A stretch of 64,000 nt of DNA, from the NCBI RefSeq assembly GCF_004153225.1, contig NZ_SEMB01000003.1:68806-132805 (forward strand), given 5' to 3'. Numbering within the stretch: the stretch's first letter is position 1; each line of letters begins with the position of its first letter. The DNA comes from Sporolactobacillus sp. THM7-7 (lineage in GTDB: Bacteria; Bacillota; Bacilli; Bacillales; Sporolactobacillaceae). A program made the translations under genes and the position numbers. Shown piece by piece: positions 54,597 to 63,728 of this stretch. Below the pieces are notes generated by a model. That model did no database searches and was not told where the DNA came from. It saw only the letters and a program-made list of their open reading frames with translations.

Positions 54597-55613
54597 ATGA
54601 AAGCTGTCGGATTATATAAATATTTGCCGGTTTCCGATGAGGAGAGCCTTGTCGATCTGGAGGTGGCAAAACCAAAGGCAGCCGGTCACGATCTGCTCGT
54701 CAAGGTGAAAGCTGTATCGGTAAATCCCGTTGATGTAAAAGTTCGCGCGCCGAAAGACAAAGTGGAAACCGAGCCGAAAATATTGGGCTGGGACGCCGCG
54801 GGGATTGTTGAAGAAGTCGGTGAAGAAGTGACATTGTTCAAGACGGGAGACGAGGTGTATTACGCCGGCTCGATCGCCCGCCCGGGGTGCAACAGCGAGT
54901 ACCATTTGGTCGAGGAAAGTATTGCGGCGAAAAAGCCGAAATCGCTCAATTTTGCCGAAGCGGCCGCGATGCCGCTGACGACGATCACCGCCTGGGAGGC
55001 GCTATTTGATCGGCTGGGCATTTCGGAACAGCCGGATGATAACAAAGGCCGATCGATTCTGATCATCAACGCGGCCGGCGGAGTCGGTTCGATCGCCACA
55101 CAGCTTGCGCAATTTGCCGGACTGAACGTAATTGGTACGGCGTCGCGCCCGGAAACGGAAAAATGGACGAAAGCGCACGGAGCCGATCAGGTGATCAATC
55201 ATCACCGCGATTTTCTGCCTCAGCTTAAGGAACTCGATGTTCAGGGCGTCGACTATGTACTCTGCCTGCACTCGACGGAGAAACATTGGGCGAACATGGC
55301 GGAAGCCATCGCGCCTCAGGGACGGATTGCATCGATTGTCGAGGTCGATCGGCCGCTGGATGTCCAGCAGCTGATGAATAAGAGTGCTTCTTTTTCGTGG
55401 GAGTTTATGTTCACCCGACCAGCACATCAGACGTCCGACCGGATCAAGCAGCATGAATTACTGGGAAAAGCGGCGGAGCTTTTTGATTCAGGTCAATTGA
55501 AAGCGACGCTCACAAAAACCATTCACGGCATCAATGCTAAAAATATGCGGCAGGCGCACGAGATCGTCGAAAAAGACAAAATGATCGGAAAACTCGTGGT
55601 TGAGGGATTCTGA
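54597..55613 (+). CDS. Zinc-type alcohol dehydrogenase-like / quinone oxidoreductase
   Basis: A 338-aa medium-chain dehydrogenase/reductase of the zeta-crystallin/ZADH group. The GroES-like N-terminal domain is followed by a Rossmann domain with NAAGGVGSIATQLAQ. No structural zinc cysteines are present, as expected for NADPH:quinone reductases. ATG 54597 is nine bases after GAAAGG; ATG 54588 overlaps that site. Probably induced by electrophiles or quinones through the divergent HxlR regulator. Confidence 0.85.
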   Translation: MKAVGLYKYLPVSDEESLVDLEVAKPKAAGHDLLVKVKAVSVNPVDVKVRAPKDKVETEPKILGWDAAGIVEEVGEEVTLFKTGDEVYYAGSIARPGCNSEYHLVEESIAAKKPKSLNFAEAAAMPLTTITAWEALFDRLGISEQPDDNKGRSILIINAAGGVGSIATQLAQFAGLNVIGTASRPETEKWTKAHGADQVINHHRDFLPQLKELDVQGVDYVLCLHSTEKHWANMAEAIAPQGRIASIVEVDRPLDVQQLMNKSASFSWEFMFTRPAHQTSDRIKQHELLGKAAELFDSGQLKATLTKTIHGINAKNMRQAHEIVEKDKMIGKLVVEGF

Positions 55614-55647
55614 TTTTCGCCATTTGTGTCAGTGGATGAACATACTG

Positions 55648-55692
55648 GAGCGGACTTTTCACATATCGTTAAGAAAAGTTCGTTCTTTTTTT
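55648..55692 (+). terminator. Terminator after the quinone oxidoreductase gene
   Basis: GAGCGGACTTTTC and GAAAAGTTCGTTC pair (with G-U pairs) around a 12-nt loop, followed by eight T. Confidence 0.8.
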
Positions 55693-55735
55693 TGCTGTGC
55701 TTTTCCAATTTGTGCATTTATTGATTTTTTGTCGT

Positions 55736-55819
55736 TTACTGGTGATTTTTCTTAAGTTACTGATGATTCTTTCGGGGTTACTGATGATTTCCCGAAAGTT
55801 ACTGATGATTTCCCGCAGC
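55736..55819. repeat. 21-bp tandem repeat array, four units
   Basis: Four 21-bp units start at 55736, 55757, 55778 and 55799, with consensus TTACTGATGATTTCCCGAAA plus G; the last two differ only at the 3' end. A partial unit precedes them. The minus strand reads as heptapeptides REIISNF, REIISNP, ERIISNL, RKITSKR inside an 81-codon open frame (55669-55914). That frame has no good ribosome binding site and overlaps the met promoter. Confidence 0.85.
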
Positions 55820-55876
55820 CTTGCTATTACACTCACTCTGGAAACGGTGCATTTAAAAAAAAGACCGTTCTCCATC

Positions 55877-55905
55877 TTGAAAAAAAGAATAGAGTGTTGT
55901 AAACT
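55877..55905 (+). promoter_or_regulatory. Promoter of the met operon
   Basis: TTGAAA at 55877-55882 and TAAACT at 55900-55905 with 17 bp between, about 35 nt upstream of the SAM riboswitch. Confidence 0.6.
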
Positions 55906-55939
55906 AGTCACCAACGATTAAGAACTTTATATAGGAGAA

Positions 55940-56095
55940 TTCTTATCAAGAGAAGTCGAGGGACTGGCCCGATGAAGCTTCAGCAACCGTTGCCCACGAG
56001 CGACAAGGTGCTAATTCCAGCAGGCTTATGAGTCTGAGGGATAAGAAGAAAATGTGTCTAGCCGGCCTTCTTCTTATCGAAGAAGGCTTTTTTAT
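55940..56095 (+). promoter_or_regulatory. SAM-I (S-box) riboswitch with terminator
   Basis: P1 pairs TTCTTATC (55940-55947) with GATAAGAA (56040-56047). The conserved core AGAGAAGTCGAGGGACTGG, then GATGAAGCTTCAGCAACC and AAGGTGCTAATTCC are present in order. The terminator stem GCCTTCTTC (56065-56073) and GAAGAAGGC (56079-56087) runs into six T. SAM binding should stop transcription before metI. Confidence 0.97.
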
Positions 56096-56290
56096 GTGGG
56101 CCGGATGGGGGCGAGTCAGCCGGGAAGCATCTTTTTCAGTCCGGACCGCCGAACCGGTTTGCTGCGGTGAGGGCGGAGTAGAGAAAATGTAGTGGAAAGG
56201 GGCCTTTGGCTCTGGCAGGGGCATAGTTATCCCGGAATAAAAAGGCAGGCAGTTAGCAAGATAATCGATGAATGAGAGGGGAAATAATCA

Positions 56291-57412
56291 ATGACAACTT
56301 ACAAGATGGAGACGCAGCTGACACAGATCGGAAATGGCTTCGATGAACTGGGCGCGGTGAGTGCGCCGATCTATTTATCGACCGCTTACCGTCATGAGGG
56401 AATCGGGGTTTCGAAGGGCTATGATTATATCCGAACGGGGAATCCAACCCGGTCGATCCTTGAAAAAGCGATCGCCGATATCGAAGGCGGGGAGGAAGGG
56501 TTTGCCTGTAGTTCTGGGATGAGCGCGATCCAGCTTATTTTCTCCCTTTTTAAAACAGGGGATCATATTATCGCGACGCGTGATCTCTATGGCGGTACGT
56601 ATCGTTTGTTTGAACTCTTCGCGGAACAATATCGCCTCTCGTTTACTTACTGGGACGGCGCGGACGATGACACACTCGCTTCCCTTATCCGGCCGGAGAC
56701 GAAAGCCGTGTTTATCGAAACGCCGACTAATCCCCTGATGCGCGAAGTGGACATCGTTGAAATTGCCGCTATTACGAAGAAGAAGAATCTGCTTCTCATT
56801 GTCGACAATACATTCTATACCCCGCTTCTGCAAAAGCCCATTGCTGACGGCGCGGATCTGGTCATCCATAGCGGGACGAAATATCTCGGCGGTCATAATG
56901 ACCTGCTGGCGGGGCTGGTCGTCTCCAATGTGCCGGAGATTACCGAAAAACTGAGAAATTACCATAATTCATACGGCAACGTGCTTGCCCCGTTCGACTC
57001 ATGGCTTCTTGTTCGCGGGATGAAAACACTCGCTTTGCGGATGAGACAGCACGAGACGAACGCGAAACGGATTGTCGACTATTTACGGTCGCAGCTGCTT
57101 GTAACCAAAGTCTATTATCCGGGTAAAGGAGGCATGCTCAGTTTCGAACTGAGTAAAGAGGCATACGTGAAGCCGTTTCTCAAAGCGCTGCGTTTAATCA
57201 CATTTGCGGAGAGCCTCGGCGGCGTGGAAAGCCTGATCACGTATCCGGCGACACAGACGCACGCGGACATCCCCGAAGCGCTGAGACTGAAATACGGTTT
57301 ATCTAATTCGCTGCTTCGTTTGTCGACGGGCATTGAGCATCCGGATGACTTGGTGAACGATCTCGATCAGGCGTTTCGCTCTTTAAAGAAGGGGGTACCA
57401 GTACATGGCTGA
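56291..57412 (+). CDS. metI: Cystathionine gamma-synthase / O-acylhomoserine thiolyase MetI
   Basis: PLP enzyme of the Cys/Met metabolism family, 373 aa, the length of B. subtilis MetI. It joins an O-acylhomoserine with cysteine (or sulfide). The PLP lysine is Lys197 in HSGTKYLGGH, and SSGMSAIQ and ETPTNPLM are family motifs. ATG 56291 follows AGGGGAA. First gene behind the SAM riboswitch; it overlaps metC by 8 nt. Confidence 0.95.
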   Translation: MTTYKMETQLTQIGNGFDELGAVSAPIYLSTAYRHEGIGVSKGYDYIRTGNPTRSILEKAIADIEGGEEGFACSSGMSAIQLIFSLFKTGDHIIATRDLYGGTYRLFELFAEQYRLSFTYWDGADDDTLASLIRPETKAVFIETPTNPLMREVDIVEIAAITKKKNLLLIVDNTFYTPLLQKPIADGADLVIHSGTKYLGGHNDLLAGLVVSNVPEITEKLRNYHNSYGNVLAPFDSWLLVRGMKTLALRMRQHETNAKRIVDYLRSQLLVTKVYYPGKGGMLSFELSKEAYVKPFLKALRLITFAESLGGVESLITYPATQTHADIPEALRLKYGLSNSLLRLSTGIEHPDDLVNDLDQAFRSLKKGVPVHG

Positions 57413-58592
57413 ACCATTCGACTTTTCAACCAAACTGATCAAAGAGTCGGTGTCGGTCGATAGAGAAACAGGGGCGGCGAACGTTCCTGTCTACCTGTCT
57501 TCCACGTTCCATCAAAAGGATTTTGATCGTTACGGCAAATATGATTACAGCCGGTCCGGTAATCCGACACGCGAGGCTCTGGAAAAAGCGATCACGTCGC
57601 TTGAAGGCGGCGTGCGCGGCTTTGCCTTCGCCTCCGGAATGGCAGCTATTTCCACGGCCTTTCTGCTGCTCTCCTCCGGCGATCATGCGGTCGTACCGAA
57701 AAATGTCTACGGCGGGACGTTCCGCATACTGACGCAAGTGCTAAACAGGCTCGGGATCAGCCATACATTTGTCGACACGACCGATCTTGATGCGGTGGAA
57801 CAGGCGATCCGGCCGAATACAAAAGTGATTTACGTCGAGACACCGTCAAACCCCACATTAAGAGTGACCGATATCCGGGCCGTGTCGCTGATCGCAAAGA
57901 ATCACGGCTGCCAGACGTTCGTCGATAATACGTTTATGACCCCGGTTTTTCAGCGCCCGCTTGAACTGGGAGCGGATCTCGTGCTCCACAGCGCCACGAA
58001 ATTTATTTCCGGGCACAGCGATGTCGTGGCCGGGCTGGCGGTTGCGGGAAATGAAGAACTGGCCGACCGGCTTTACTTTTTACAGAACGCGCTCGGTGCC
58101 GTACTTGGTGTTCAGGACTCGTGGCTGCTTTTACGCGGGCTGAAGACGCTTGACGTTCGTATCCGAAAATCGGCGCAGTCCGCCCGCAAAATTGCCGATT
58201 TTCTTTTAAAGCAGCCGGAGGTTCAGGCGGTCTATTATCCGACGCTCCAGGATCACCCAGGCGCCGATTTGCAGGAGAGACAGGCCGGGTCCGGAGGCGC
58301 AGTTCTGTCCTTTGAACTGAAAGATGAGAAAAGCGCGCGGATGTTCGTCAATCAGGTCACGCTGCCTGTCTTTGCGGTCAGCCTTGGCGCAGTCGAGTCG
58401 ATCCTCTCTTATCCGCCGAAAATGTCGCATGCCGAGTTGAATGAGGAGGAGCGGGAAAAGGCCGGTATTCACAGCGGGCTTTTGCGCCTTTCGGTCGGCC
58501 TGGAAGATGCCGGGGACCTGATTCGCGATTTCAGCGCCGGGCTGGCAGCGGTGCGGGAAAATGAGCAAGCAAACGTTGGGAGCGGGAAATGA
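57405..58592 (+). CDS. metC: Cystathionine beta-lyase MetC
   Basis: PLP enzyme, 395 aa, splitting cystathionine to homocysteine, pyruvate and ammonia. The PLP lysine is Lys199 in HSATKFISGHSD. It is adjacent and homologous to MetI, as in the metIC operon of B. subtilis. Its start lies within the metI 3' end (AGAAGGGGG upstream) and its stop overlaps the next gene as ATGA. Confidence 0.95.
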   Translation: MAEPFDFSTKLIKESVSVDRETGAANVPVYLSSTFHQKDFDRYGKYDYSRSGNPTREALEKAITSLEGGVRGFAFASGMAAISTAFLLLSSGDHAVVPKNVYGGTFRILTQVLNRLGISHTFVDTTDLDAVEQAIRPNTKVIYVETPSNPTLRVTDIRAVSLIAKNHGCQTFVDNTFMTPVFQRPLELGADLVLHSATKFISGHSDVVAGLAVAGNEELADRLYFLQNALGAVLGVQDSWLLLRGLKTLDVRIRKSAQSARKIADFLLKQPEVQAVYYPTLQDHPGADLQERQAGSGGAVLSFELKDEKSARMFVNQVTLPVFAVSLGAVESILSYPPKMSHAELNEEEREKAGIHSGLLRLSVGLEDAGDLIRDFSAGLAAVRENEQANVGSGK

Positions 58593-60457
58593 TGAGAACA
58601 CCACTGCTGGAAGAACTGAAAAAAAGAATTTTAATCGGAGACGGCGCCATGGGTACGCTTTTATATTCCTATGGCATTGACCGATGTTTCGAGGAACTAA
58701 ACGTCTCGCACGCGGAAGAAATTCTTCACGTCCATAAGGCTTACATCAATGCCGGATCAGACGTGATCCAGACCAATACTTATGGGGCCAACGCGATCAA
58801 ACTTGCCCGATATGGGCTGGAAGAAGAGGTCCGGCATTTCAACGAAGCGGCCGTCCGCATTGCCAGACAAGCGGCTCAGCCGAGTACTTATGTCTTCGGG
58901 ACGGTGGGCGGCATTCGCGGTTTTGGCAAGCAGTCGGCCGAGCTGGATGAAATCAGGCGCGGGTTTGAAGAGCAGGTTTCCTGCCTGCTGGAGAACGGCG
59001 TGGACGGACTTCTGCTGGAGACGTATTACGACGTCGATGAATTACGCAGCGTACTGAAGCTGGCAAGAAGCGCGACGGATCTACCGATCATCGCACACGT
59101 GTCGATGCAGGAACCCGGAGTCCTGCTGAACGGGATGACTCTGGCCGATGTGCTGAGCGAGTTGGAAGAGCTGGGCGCGGATATTGTCGGGACGAACTGC
59201 CGTCTCGGTCCGTTCCATATGATCCAGGCGCTGGAAGGCATCCCCCTTCCGAAGCATGCCTTTCTTTCCGCCTATCCGAACGGCAGTCTTCCGGATTATC
59301 GCGACGGCAAGCTGTATTATAAAACGGAACCGGAGTATTTTAAAAAATATGCTGTGGATTTTCGCAACGAAGGGGTCCGTCTTTTAGGCGGCTGCTGTGG
59401 AACGACTCCGGTTCAGATACAGGCGTTTAAGCAGGGAATTGCCGAGCTTGCACCCCTTGAGAAAAAAACAGTCACAGAGCATACGGAAACGATAGTTATC
59501 GAGCGGGAAGATAGCCACTCGGAAACGCCGTTATTTGAGAAGGCGATAAATGGGCGCTCCGTTTTCGTCGAATTCGACACGCCGAGACATTTGAAAACCT
59601 CCTCTTTTTTTAAAGGCGTGAAAGCGATTCAGGAGGCAGGTGCGGACGCGGTGACGATGGCCGACAATTCACTGGCCTCGCCGAGAATCAGCAACACGGC
59701 GATCGGACGCCTAATCAAAGAAAAATTTTCCATTCCGCCGCTGGTCCATCTGACCTGCCGCGACCGTAATCTCATCGGGCTTCAATCCCATCTCATGGGT
59801 CTGGATGTCCTTGGCCTCCATGATCTGCTGATTGTGACGGGCGATCCGACGAAAATTGGCGACTTTCCGGGAGCAACATCGGTCTATGATCTGTCCTCGA
59901 TGCAGCTGATCGAGTTGGTGAAAAAGTTTAACCGGGGCATCTCTTATTCCGGAAAAACGTTGAAAAAGGCGACGCACTTCCGTGTAGCGGCCGCCTTTAA
60001 TCCGAATGTCCGCAATCTGGATCGGGCGGTGCAGCGCCTGAAGCGAAAAGAAGACAGCGGTGCGGACTATTTCATCTCGCAGCCCGTTTTCGACAAGGAG
60101 CGTATTCTCGAAATCAGTGAAGCGACGCATTCGGTGTCCGCGCCGATATATCTCGGAATCATGCCGCTTATCTCTTCGCGCAATGCCGAATTCCTTCACA
60201 ACGAGGTTCCGGGCATTCGCATTCCTGATGATGTCCGTGTGCGGATGGCCCAGGCGAAAAGCAAGGAAAAGGCGAGAAGGACGGGAGTAGCCATCGCAAA
60301 AGAAATGATCGATATCGCCATGGAACATTTCAGAGGGATCTATCTGATTACACCGATGGGTCATTATAACATGACGGTTGAATTGGTCCAATATGTGAAA
60401 GAAAAAGAACGCACACTGTCCAACAAGACTATTGGCGCAGCGAACAATTTGTCTTGA
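58589..60457 (+). CDS. yitJ: Bifunctional homocysteine S-methyltransferase / methylenetetrahydrofolate reductase
   Basis: A 622-aa two-domain protein. Residues about 1-290 form a zinc-dependent homocysteine S-methyltransferase barrel, with zinc Cys in TNCRLGP and the GGCCGTTP pair. Residues about 320-610 form a MetF-type FAD barrel reducing 5,10-methylene-THF to 5-methyl-THF. It supplies the methyl group and completes methionine synthesis from the MetI-MetC product. ATG 58589, coupled to metC by a 4-nt overlap. In B. subtilis yitJ is a separate S-box gene; here it is fused into the metIC transcript. Confidence 0.93.
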   Translation: MMRTPLLEELKKRILIGDGAMGTLLYSYGIDRCFEELNVSHAEEILHVHKAYINAGSDVIQTNTYGANAIKLARYGLEEEVRHFNEAAVRIARQAAQPSTYVFGTVGGIRGFGKQSAELDEIRRGFEEQVSCLLENGVDGLLLETYYDVDELRSVLKLARSATDLPIIAHVSMQEPGVLLNGMTLADVLSELEELGADIVGTNCRLGPFHMIQALEGIPLPKHAFLSAYPNGSLPDYRDGKLYYKTEPEYFKKYAVDFRNEGVRLLGGCCGTTPVQIQAFKQGIAELAPLEKKTVTEHTETIVIEREDSHSETPLFEKAINGRSVFVEFDTPRHLKTSSFFKGVKAIQEAGADAVTMADNSLASPRISNTAIGRLIKEKFSIPPLVHLTCRDRNLIGLQSHLMGLDVLGLHDLLIVTGDPTKIGDFPGATSVYDLSSMQLIELVKKFNRGISYSGKTLKKATHFRVAAAFNPNVRNLDRAVQRLKRKEDSGADYFISQPVFDKERILEISEATHSVSAPIYLGIMPLISSRNAEFLHNEVPGIRIPDDVRVRMAQAKSKEKARRTGVAIAKEMIDIAMEHFRGIYLITPMGHYNMTVELVQYVKEKERTLSNKTIGAANNLS

Positions 60458-60646
60458 TAAAGGGTATCGAACGTATAAAAATTTGGTAGACGCCGTATAA
60501 ACGCGCAACTGAGATTTACCCTGCGCTCGTCATAGGATCCGCCAAGTTCTCTTCAGTTGTTTCGCCTCTGTTCCTCATCAGAAACACCGCCCGACGCGGG
60601 AACATGCTATGATAGAAAGGAAGCGCTGAAGAAAAGAGGGAAGCAA

Positions 60647-60952
60647 ATGATCGAGCATATTGTATTGTTCAAATTCGATGAACGGACAACGCCCGAACAA
60701 AAAGAGGAAGGGGCGCGGCGGCTCCGCCATTTGATTCACGAACTGCCTGGGATTCTCGATATACAGGCCGGGCAGAACTATTCCACACGCGGTAAGGGGT
60801 ATTCGATGGGGCTGACGGTCCGTTTCCGTTCGAAGGTGGATCACGAGCATTATACGCCGTCGCCAGAACATCAGGCCGTCGTTTCTTACTTAAAGGACAT
60901 CGGATTGGAAGATACTTTGGCGGTGGATTTTGAGATCTCGGATCCAGAATAA
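60647..60952 (+). CDS. Dabb (stress-responsive alpha/beta barrel) domain protein
   Basis: A 101-aa protein beginning MIEHIVLFKF, a dimeric ferredoxin-like Dabb domain (PF07876). Bacterial members are small soluble proteins of unknown activity. ATG 60647 has GAGGG six bases upstream; the frame reaches 60557 without support. TATGAT near 60611 could be its -10. It stands alone between the met operon and a terminator. Confidence 0.85.
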   Translation: MIEHIVLFKFDERTTPEQKEEGARRLRHLIHELPGILDIQAGQNYSTRGKGYSMGLTVRFRSKVDHEHYTPSPEHQAVVSYLKDIGLEDTLAVDFEISDPE

Positions 60953-60966
60953 CCGCTTCCATTATT

Positions 60967-61008
60967 CGGATGACGCACGCGAAGCGGGCGGAAGTCCGGG
61001 TTTTTTAT
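60967..61008 (+). terminator. Terminator after the Dabb gene
   Basis: CGGATGACGC and the downstream GCGGAAGTCCG fold into an imperfect hairpin closed by CGC-GAA-GCG, followed by six T. Confidence 0.6.
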
Positions 61009-61103
61009 TGTTTAATAGTATGTCATTTAAATTAATTATGATATAATAATAGAGCCCTCAGGATAAGTTTATGTGTCTTTTAAAATTTTTTCTCTTAGTA
61101 AAA

Positions 61104-61117
61104 TGTAAGCGATATCA
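61104..61117 (+). promoter_or_regulatory. cre site (CcpA) upstream of the dicarboxylate symporter
   Basis: TGTAAGCGATATCA matches the cre consensus TGWAARCGYTWNCW at 13 of 14 positions. It lies about 50 bp upstream of the start codon and downstream of a TATAAT at 61042-61047, a position that gives roadblock-type glucose repression. Confidence 0.7.
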
Positions 61118-61164
61118 TATATGGATGATACGATGCATTTATATTTTGAAGGGAAGCGGTTCGT

Positions 61165-62475
61165 GTGCGGCTTATCAGAAACTTAACTTTTCAGGTTGTT
61201 GTAGCCATTATTGCCGGGATTCTTGTCGGCGTGTTCCAGCCGCAGGTCGGTGCGCATCTGGAAGTTCTAGGCACAACGTTTATTAAAGCGGTTAAAATGG
61301 TCATTGCTCCGATTATTTTCCTGACGATCGTCGTCGGCATTTCAAGAATGGGCGATATGAAGAAAGTCGGTAAAGTAGGTGGCAAAGCGCTGCTTTATTT
61401 CGAAGCGGTAACAACCATGGCCCTGATCATCGGACTTATCGTTGCACATATCATGCAGCCAGGGTCAGGTCTTGACCCGGAGAAAATGCCGAGCGGAGAT
61501 GCATCAAAATATGTTTCCGGCAGCAATAAGGAAATGAATTGGGGCGAATTTTTTCTAAACATCGTGCCTGGCAATGTGATCGACGCATTCGCCAGAGGAG
61601 ACATTTTACAGGTTCTCTTTTTCTCGGTGCTGTTTGGCATCGGGTTATCCGCGCTCGGCAAAAAAGGGCAGCCGCTCGTTCGATTTTTTGACCAGGTGGC
61701 GCAAGTCTTTTTCAAGATTATCGGTTATATCATGTATGCCGCACCGATCGGCGCTTTTGGCGCCATGGCATTTACGATCAGCAATTTCGGTCTTCAGACG
61801 ATCGGTCCGCTGATCAAACTTATGCTCTCCGTCTACGCGACGATGGCTCTATTCATTTTCGTCGTCCTGATGCTGATATGTAAGATGGCGGGATTCAGTC
61901 TCTTCACCTATTTGCGCTACATTAAAGATGAAATTTTACTCGTGTTCGGTACAAGTTCCTCCGAAGCGGCTCTGCCGCGCATGATGGATAAAATGGAACG
62001 CCTCGGATGCGACAAATCAGTCGTCGGCCTAGTCATCCCAACTGGGTATTCTTTCAATCTGGACGGAACATCGATTTATTTGACCATGTCTTTGCTTTTT
62101 CTCGCCCAGGTTTTCAACGTGCCGCTCAGCTGGGGGCAGCAAATCGCCATCCTGCTGATTCTGATGCTGACGTCAAAAGGTGCGGCGGCGGTTACCGGGG
62201 GCGGATTCATCGTACTCGCTTCGACACTGAGCGTGATGCACGTGATCCCGCTTGCCGGTCTCGGACTCCTCCTTGGCGTCGACCGTTTCATGAGCGAGGC
62301 GCGGGCCATCACCAACCTGATCGGCAACGGGATTGCGACGATCGTCGTTGCCAAAAGCGAAGGCGCTTTCGACAAAAAGAAAGAACGGCTGGCTCTTGAT
62401 CGTATGCGGCATCCGGAGCGGCAAGATCCCTACGCGAATCAGGCATCGACTGTACGGGAAAGTCACTCCTCCTAA
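61165..62475 (+). CDS. Dicarboxylate/glutamate:cation symporter (DctA/GltP family)
   Basis: A 436-aa DAACS-family transporter with eight helices and two re-entrant loops. The serine-rich loop is GTSSSEAALPRMMDKME, followed by VIPTGYSFNLDGTSIY, the core substrate and Na+/H+ site. Length and MRLIRNLTFQV start resemble Bacillus C4-dicarboxylate and glutamate carriers. GTG 61165 follows AAGGGAAG; an overlapping GTG at 61163 is out of frame. Catabolite repression is suggested by the cre site. Substrate (fumarate, malate, succinate or glutamate) is not decidable here. Confidence 0.88.
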   Translation: MRLIRNLTFQVVVAIIAGILVGVFQPQVGAHLEVLGTTFIKAVKMVIAPIIFLTIVVGISRMGDMKKVGKVGGKALLYFEAVTTMALIIGLIVAHIMQPGSGLDPEKMPSGDASKYVSGSNKEMNWGEFFLNIVPGNVIDAFARGDILQVLFFSVLFGIGLSALGKKGQPLVRFFDQVAQVFFKIIGYIMYAAPIGAFGAMAFTISNFGLQTIGPLIKLMLSVYATMALFIFVVLMLICKMAGFSLFTYLRYIKDEILLVFGTSSSEAALPRMMDKMERLGCDKSVVGLVIPTGYSFNLDGTSIYLTMSLLFLAQVFNVPLSWGQQIAILLILMLTSKGAAAVTGGGFIVLASTLSVMHVIPLAGLGLLLGVDRFMSEARAITNLIGNGIATIVVAKSEGAFDKKKERLALDRMRHPERQDPYANQASTVRESHSS

Positions 62476-62481
62476 TCCGTC

Positions 62482-62510
62482 TTGACTTCTTTTTCCCCTG
62501 CCGATATCAT
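62482..62510 (+). promoter_or_regulatory. Promoter of the YpuA-like gene
   Basis: TTGACT at 62482-62487 and TATCAT at 62505-62510, 17 bp apart, just after the symporter stop. Confidence 0.75.
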
Positions 62511-62562
62511 GAACATGATAATGAGGAAGTCTTATATTTTCTGAGACGGCAAGGAAGGAAAC

Positions 62563-63465
62563 GTGTCTATGCTGAAAAGAATCGTTATACTCGCATTGGG
62601 ATTGATGCTGCTTACGGCTGGTTTCGGTCCGGAAAAAGTACTGGCTGATGCGGCGCCTGGCGATGTGGTTGTCACGCTTGGCGCCAATCTGACTCCGGAT
62701 CAGCGCGAGTCGATCCTGAACGAGATGGATGTGAATCCGCAATCGGCCGAGATTATTGACGTGACAAACAGTGAGGAACATAAATATTTGGATAAGTACC
62801 TGTCGAAGGCGCAGATCGGGACGCGGGCGATCAGCTCGTCGAAAATCACGCTTGGGGAAAAAGGGTCCGGCCTGAGTGCCGAGACGCATAACATTACCTA
62901 CGTAACGAAGGATATGTATGTCAACGCGCTCGCGACAGCGGGAGTGAAGGACGCGCAAGTTTACGTGACCGCCCCCTTCCCTGTCTCGGGAACCGCCGCG
63001 CTGACGGGGTTGATCAAGGCTTATGAAACGACGACCGGCGAGACGATTCCTGAAAAAAAGAAGCAAGTTGCCAACGAGGAAGTGGTGGTGACTTCCGAAC
63101 TAGGGAATAAAGATAACGTCGGCAAAGAGAAGGCCACCGAACTGGTGACGGCCATTAAAGACAATATTGCCAAAGAATCTCCGAAAACGAGAGAAGATGT
63201 TGAAAAAATTGTCCGCGACTCGGCCAGTCAAGTCCATGTGGATCTGAGTGATGCAGACGTCCAAAAGCTGGTCGACCTTTTCGACAAAATGATTCACATG
63301 AATATCAATTGGAATCAGCTGGGAGACCAGATGGCGCAGCTCAAAGATAAAGTAGATCAGCTGGCGAATTCGGACGAGACGAAAGGATTCATCGCGCAAG
63401 TCTTCGAAGCGATCGGCCAGTTCTTCTCAGCCGTTTTCAACGCCATTGCCTCGCTGTTTAAGTAA
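62563..63465 (+). CDS. ypuA: Secreted DUF1002 protein, YpuA-like
   Basis: A 300-aa protein with a signal peptide (hydrophobic core residues about 7-20, cleavage near VLADA), then a DUF1002 domain typical of Bacillus YpuA. The C-terminus ends in a hydrophobic amphipathic stretch (FEAIGQFFSAVFNAIASLF). GTG 62563 or ATG 62569 may start it after AAGGAAGG. The function is unknown; YpuA belongs to the cell-envelope stress set in B. subtilis. Monocistronic. Confidence 0.85.
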   Translation: MSMLKRIVILALGLMLLTAGFGPEKVLADAAPGDVVVTLGANLTPDQRESILNEMDVNPQSAEIIDVTNSEEHKYLDKYLSKAQIGTRAISSSKITLGEKGSGLSAETHNITYVTKDMYVNALATAGVKDAQVYVTAPFPVSGTAALTGLIKAYETTTGETIPEKKKQVANEEVVVTSELGNKDNVGKEKATELVTAIKDNIAKESPKTREDVEKIVRDSASQVHVDLSDADVQKLVDLFDKMIHMNINWNQLGDQMAQLKDKVDQLANSDETKGFIAQVFEAIGQFFSAVFNAIASLFK

Positions 63466-63478
63466 ATACCATAAGAAG

Positions 63479-63511
63479 CACCCTCACAACTGTTCAGTTA
63501 TGGGGGTTTTT
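63479..63511 (+). terminator. Terminator after the YpuA-like gene
   Basis: CACCCTCACAACTG-type arm pairs with CAGTTATGGGGG (one mismatch, one G-U), followed by TTTTT. Confidence 0.8.
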
Positions 63512-63728
63512 AAAAGGCGTCGCTGTTTATTTATTGACAAAACATACGTTCTCTGGCAAAATCAGTGTTGTAGGACATTTAGAACCTTTTTTCCTGACTC
63601 TTTCAATATCCTCTGATAGCAGCGTTCCCCCGATTTATTTTTAGTCTATTCCTTTTGCATACCGTTAACTTTTCGGTAAACGCGTCTTCTTAATCGGATA
63701 CTCTTGCTTCTTGCTGATTCGGTTCTTT
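63512..63728. other. Intergenic, no gene seen
   Basis: No open frame. TTGACA at 63534-63539 with CAAAAT 17 bp later is a possible plus-strand promoter, but no gene follows it. Confidence 0.4.

Noticed and set aside
55669-55914. 81-codon minus-strand protein with heptads
   Set aside because: Not called as a gene: no ribosome binding site and it overlaps the met promoter. Kept as a repeat and as a finding.
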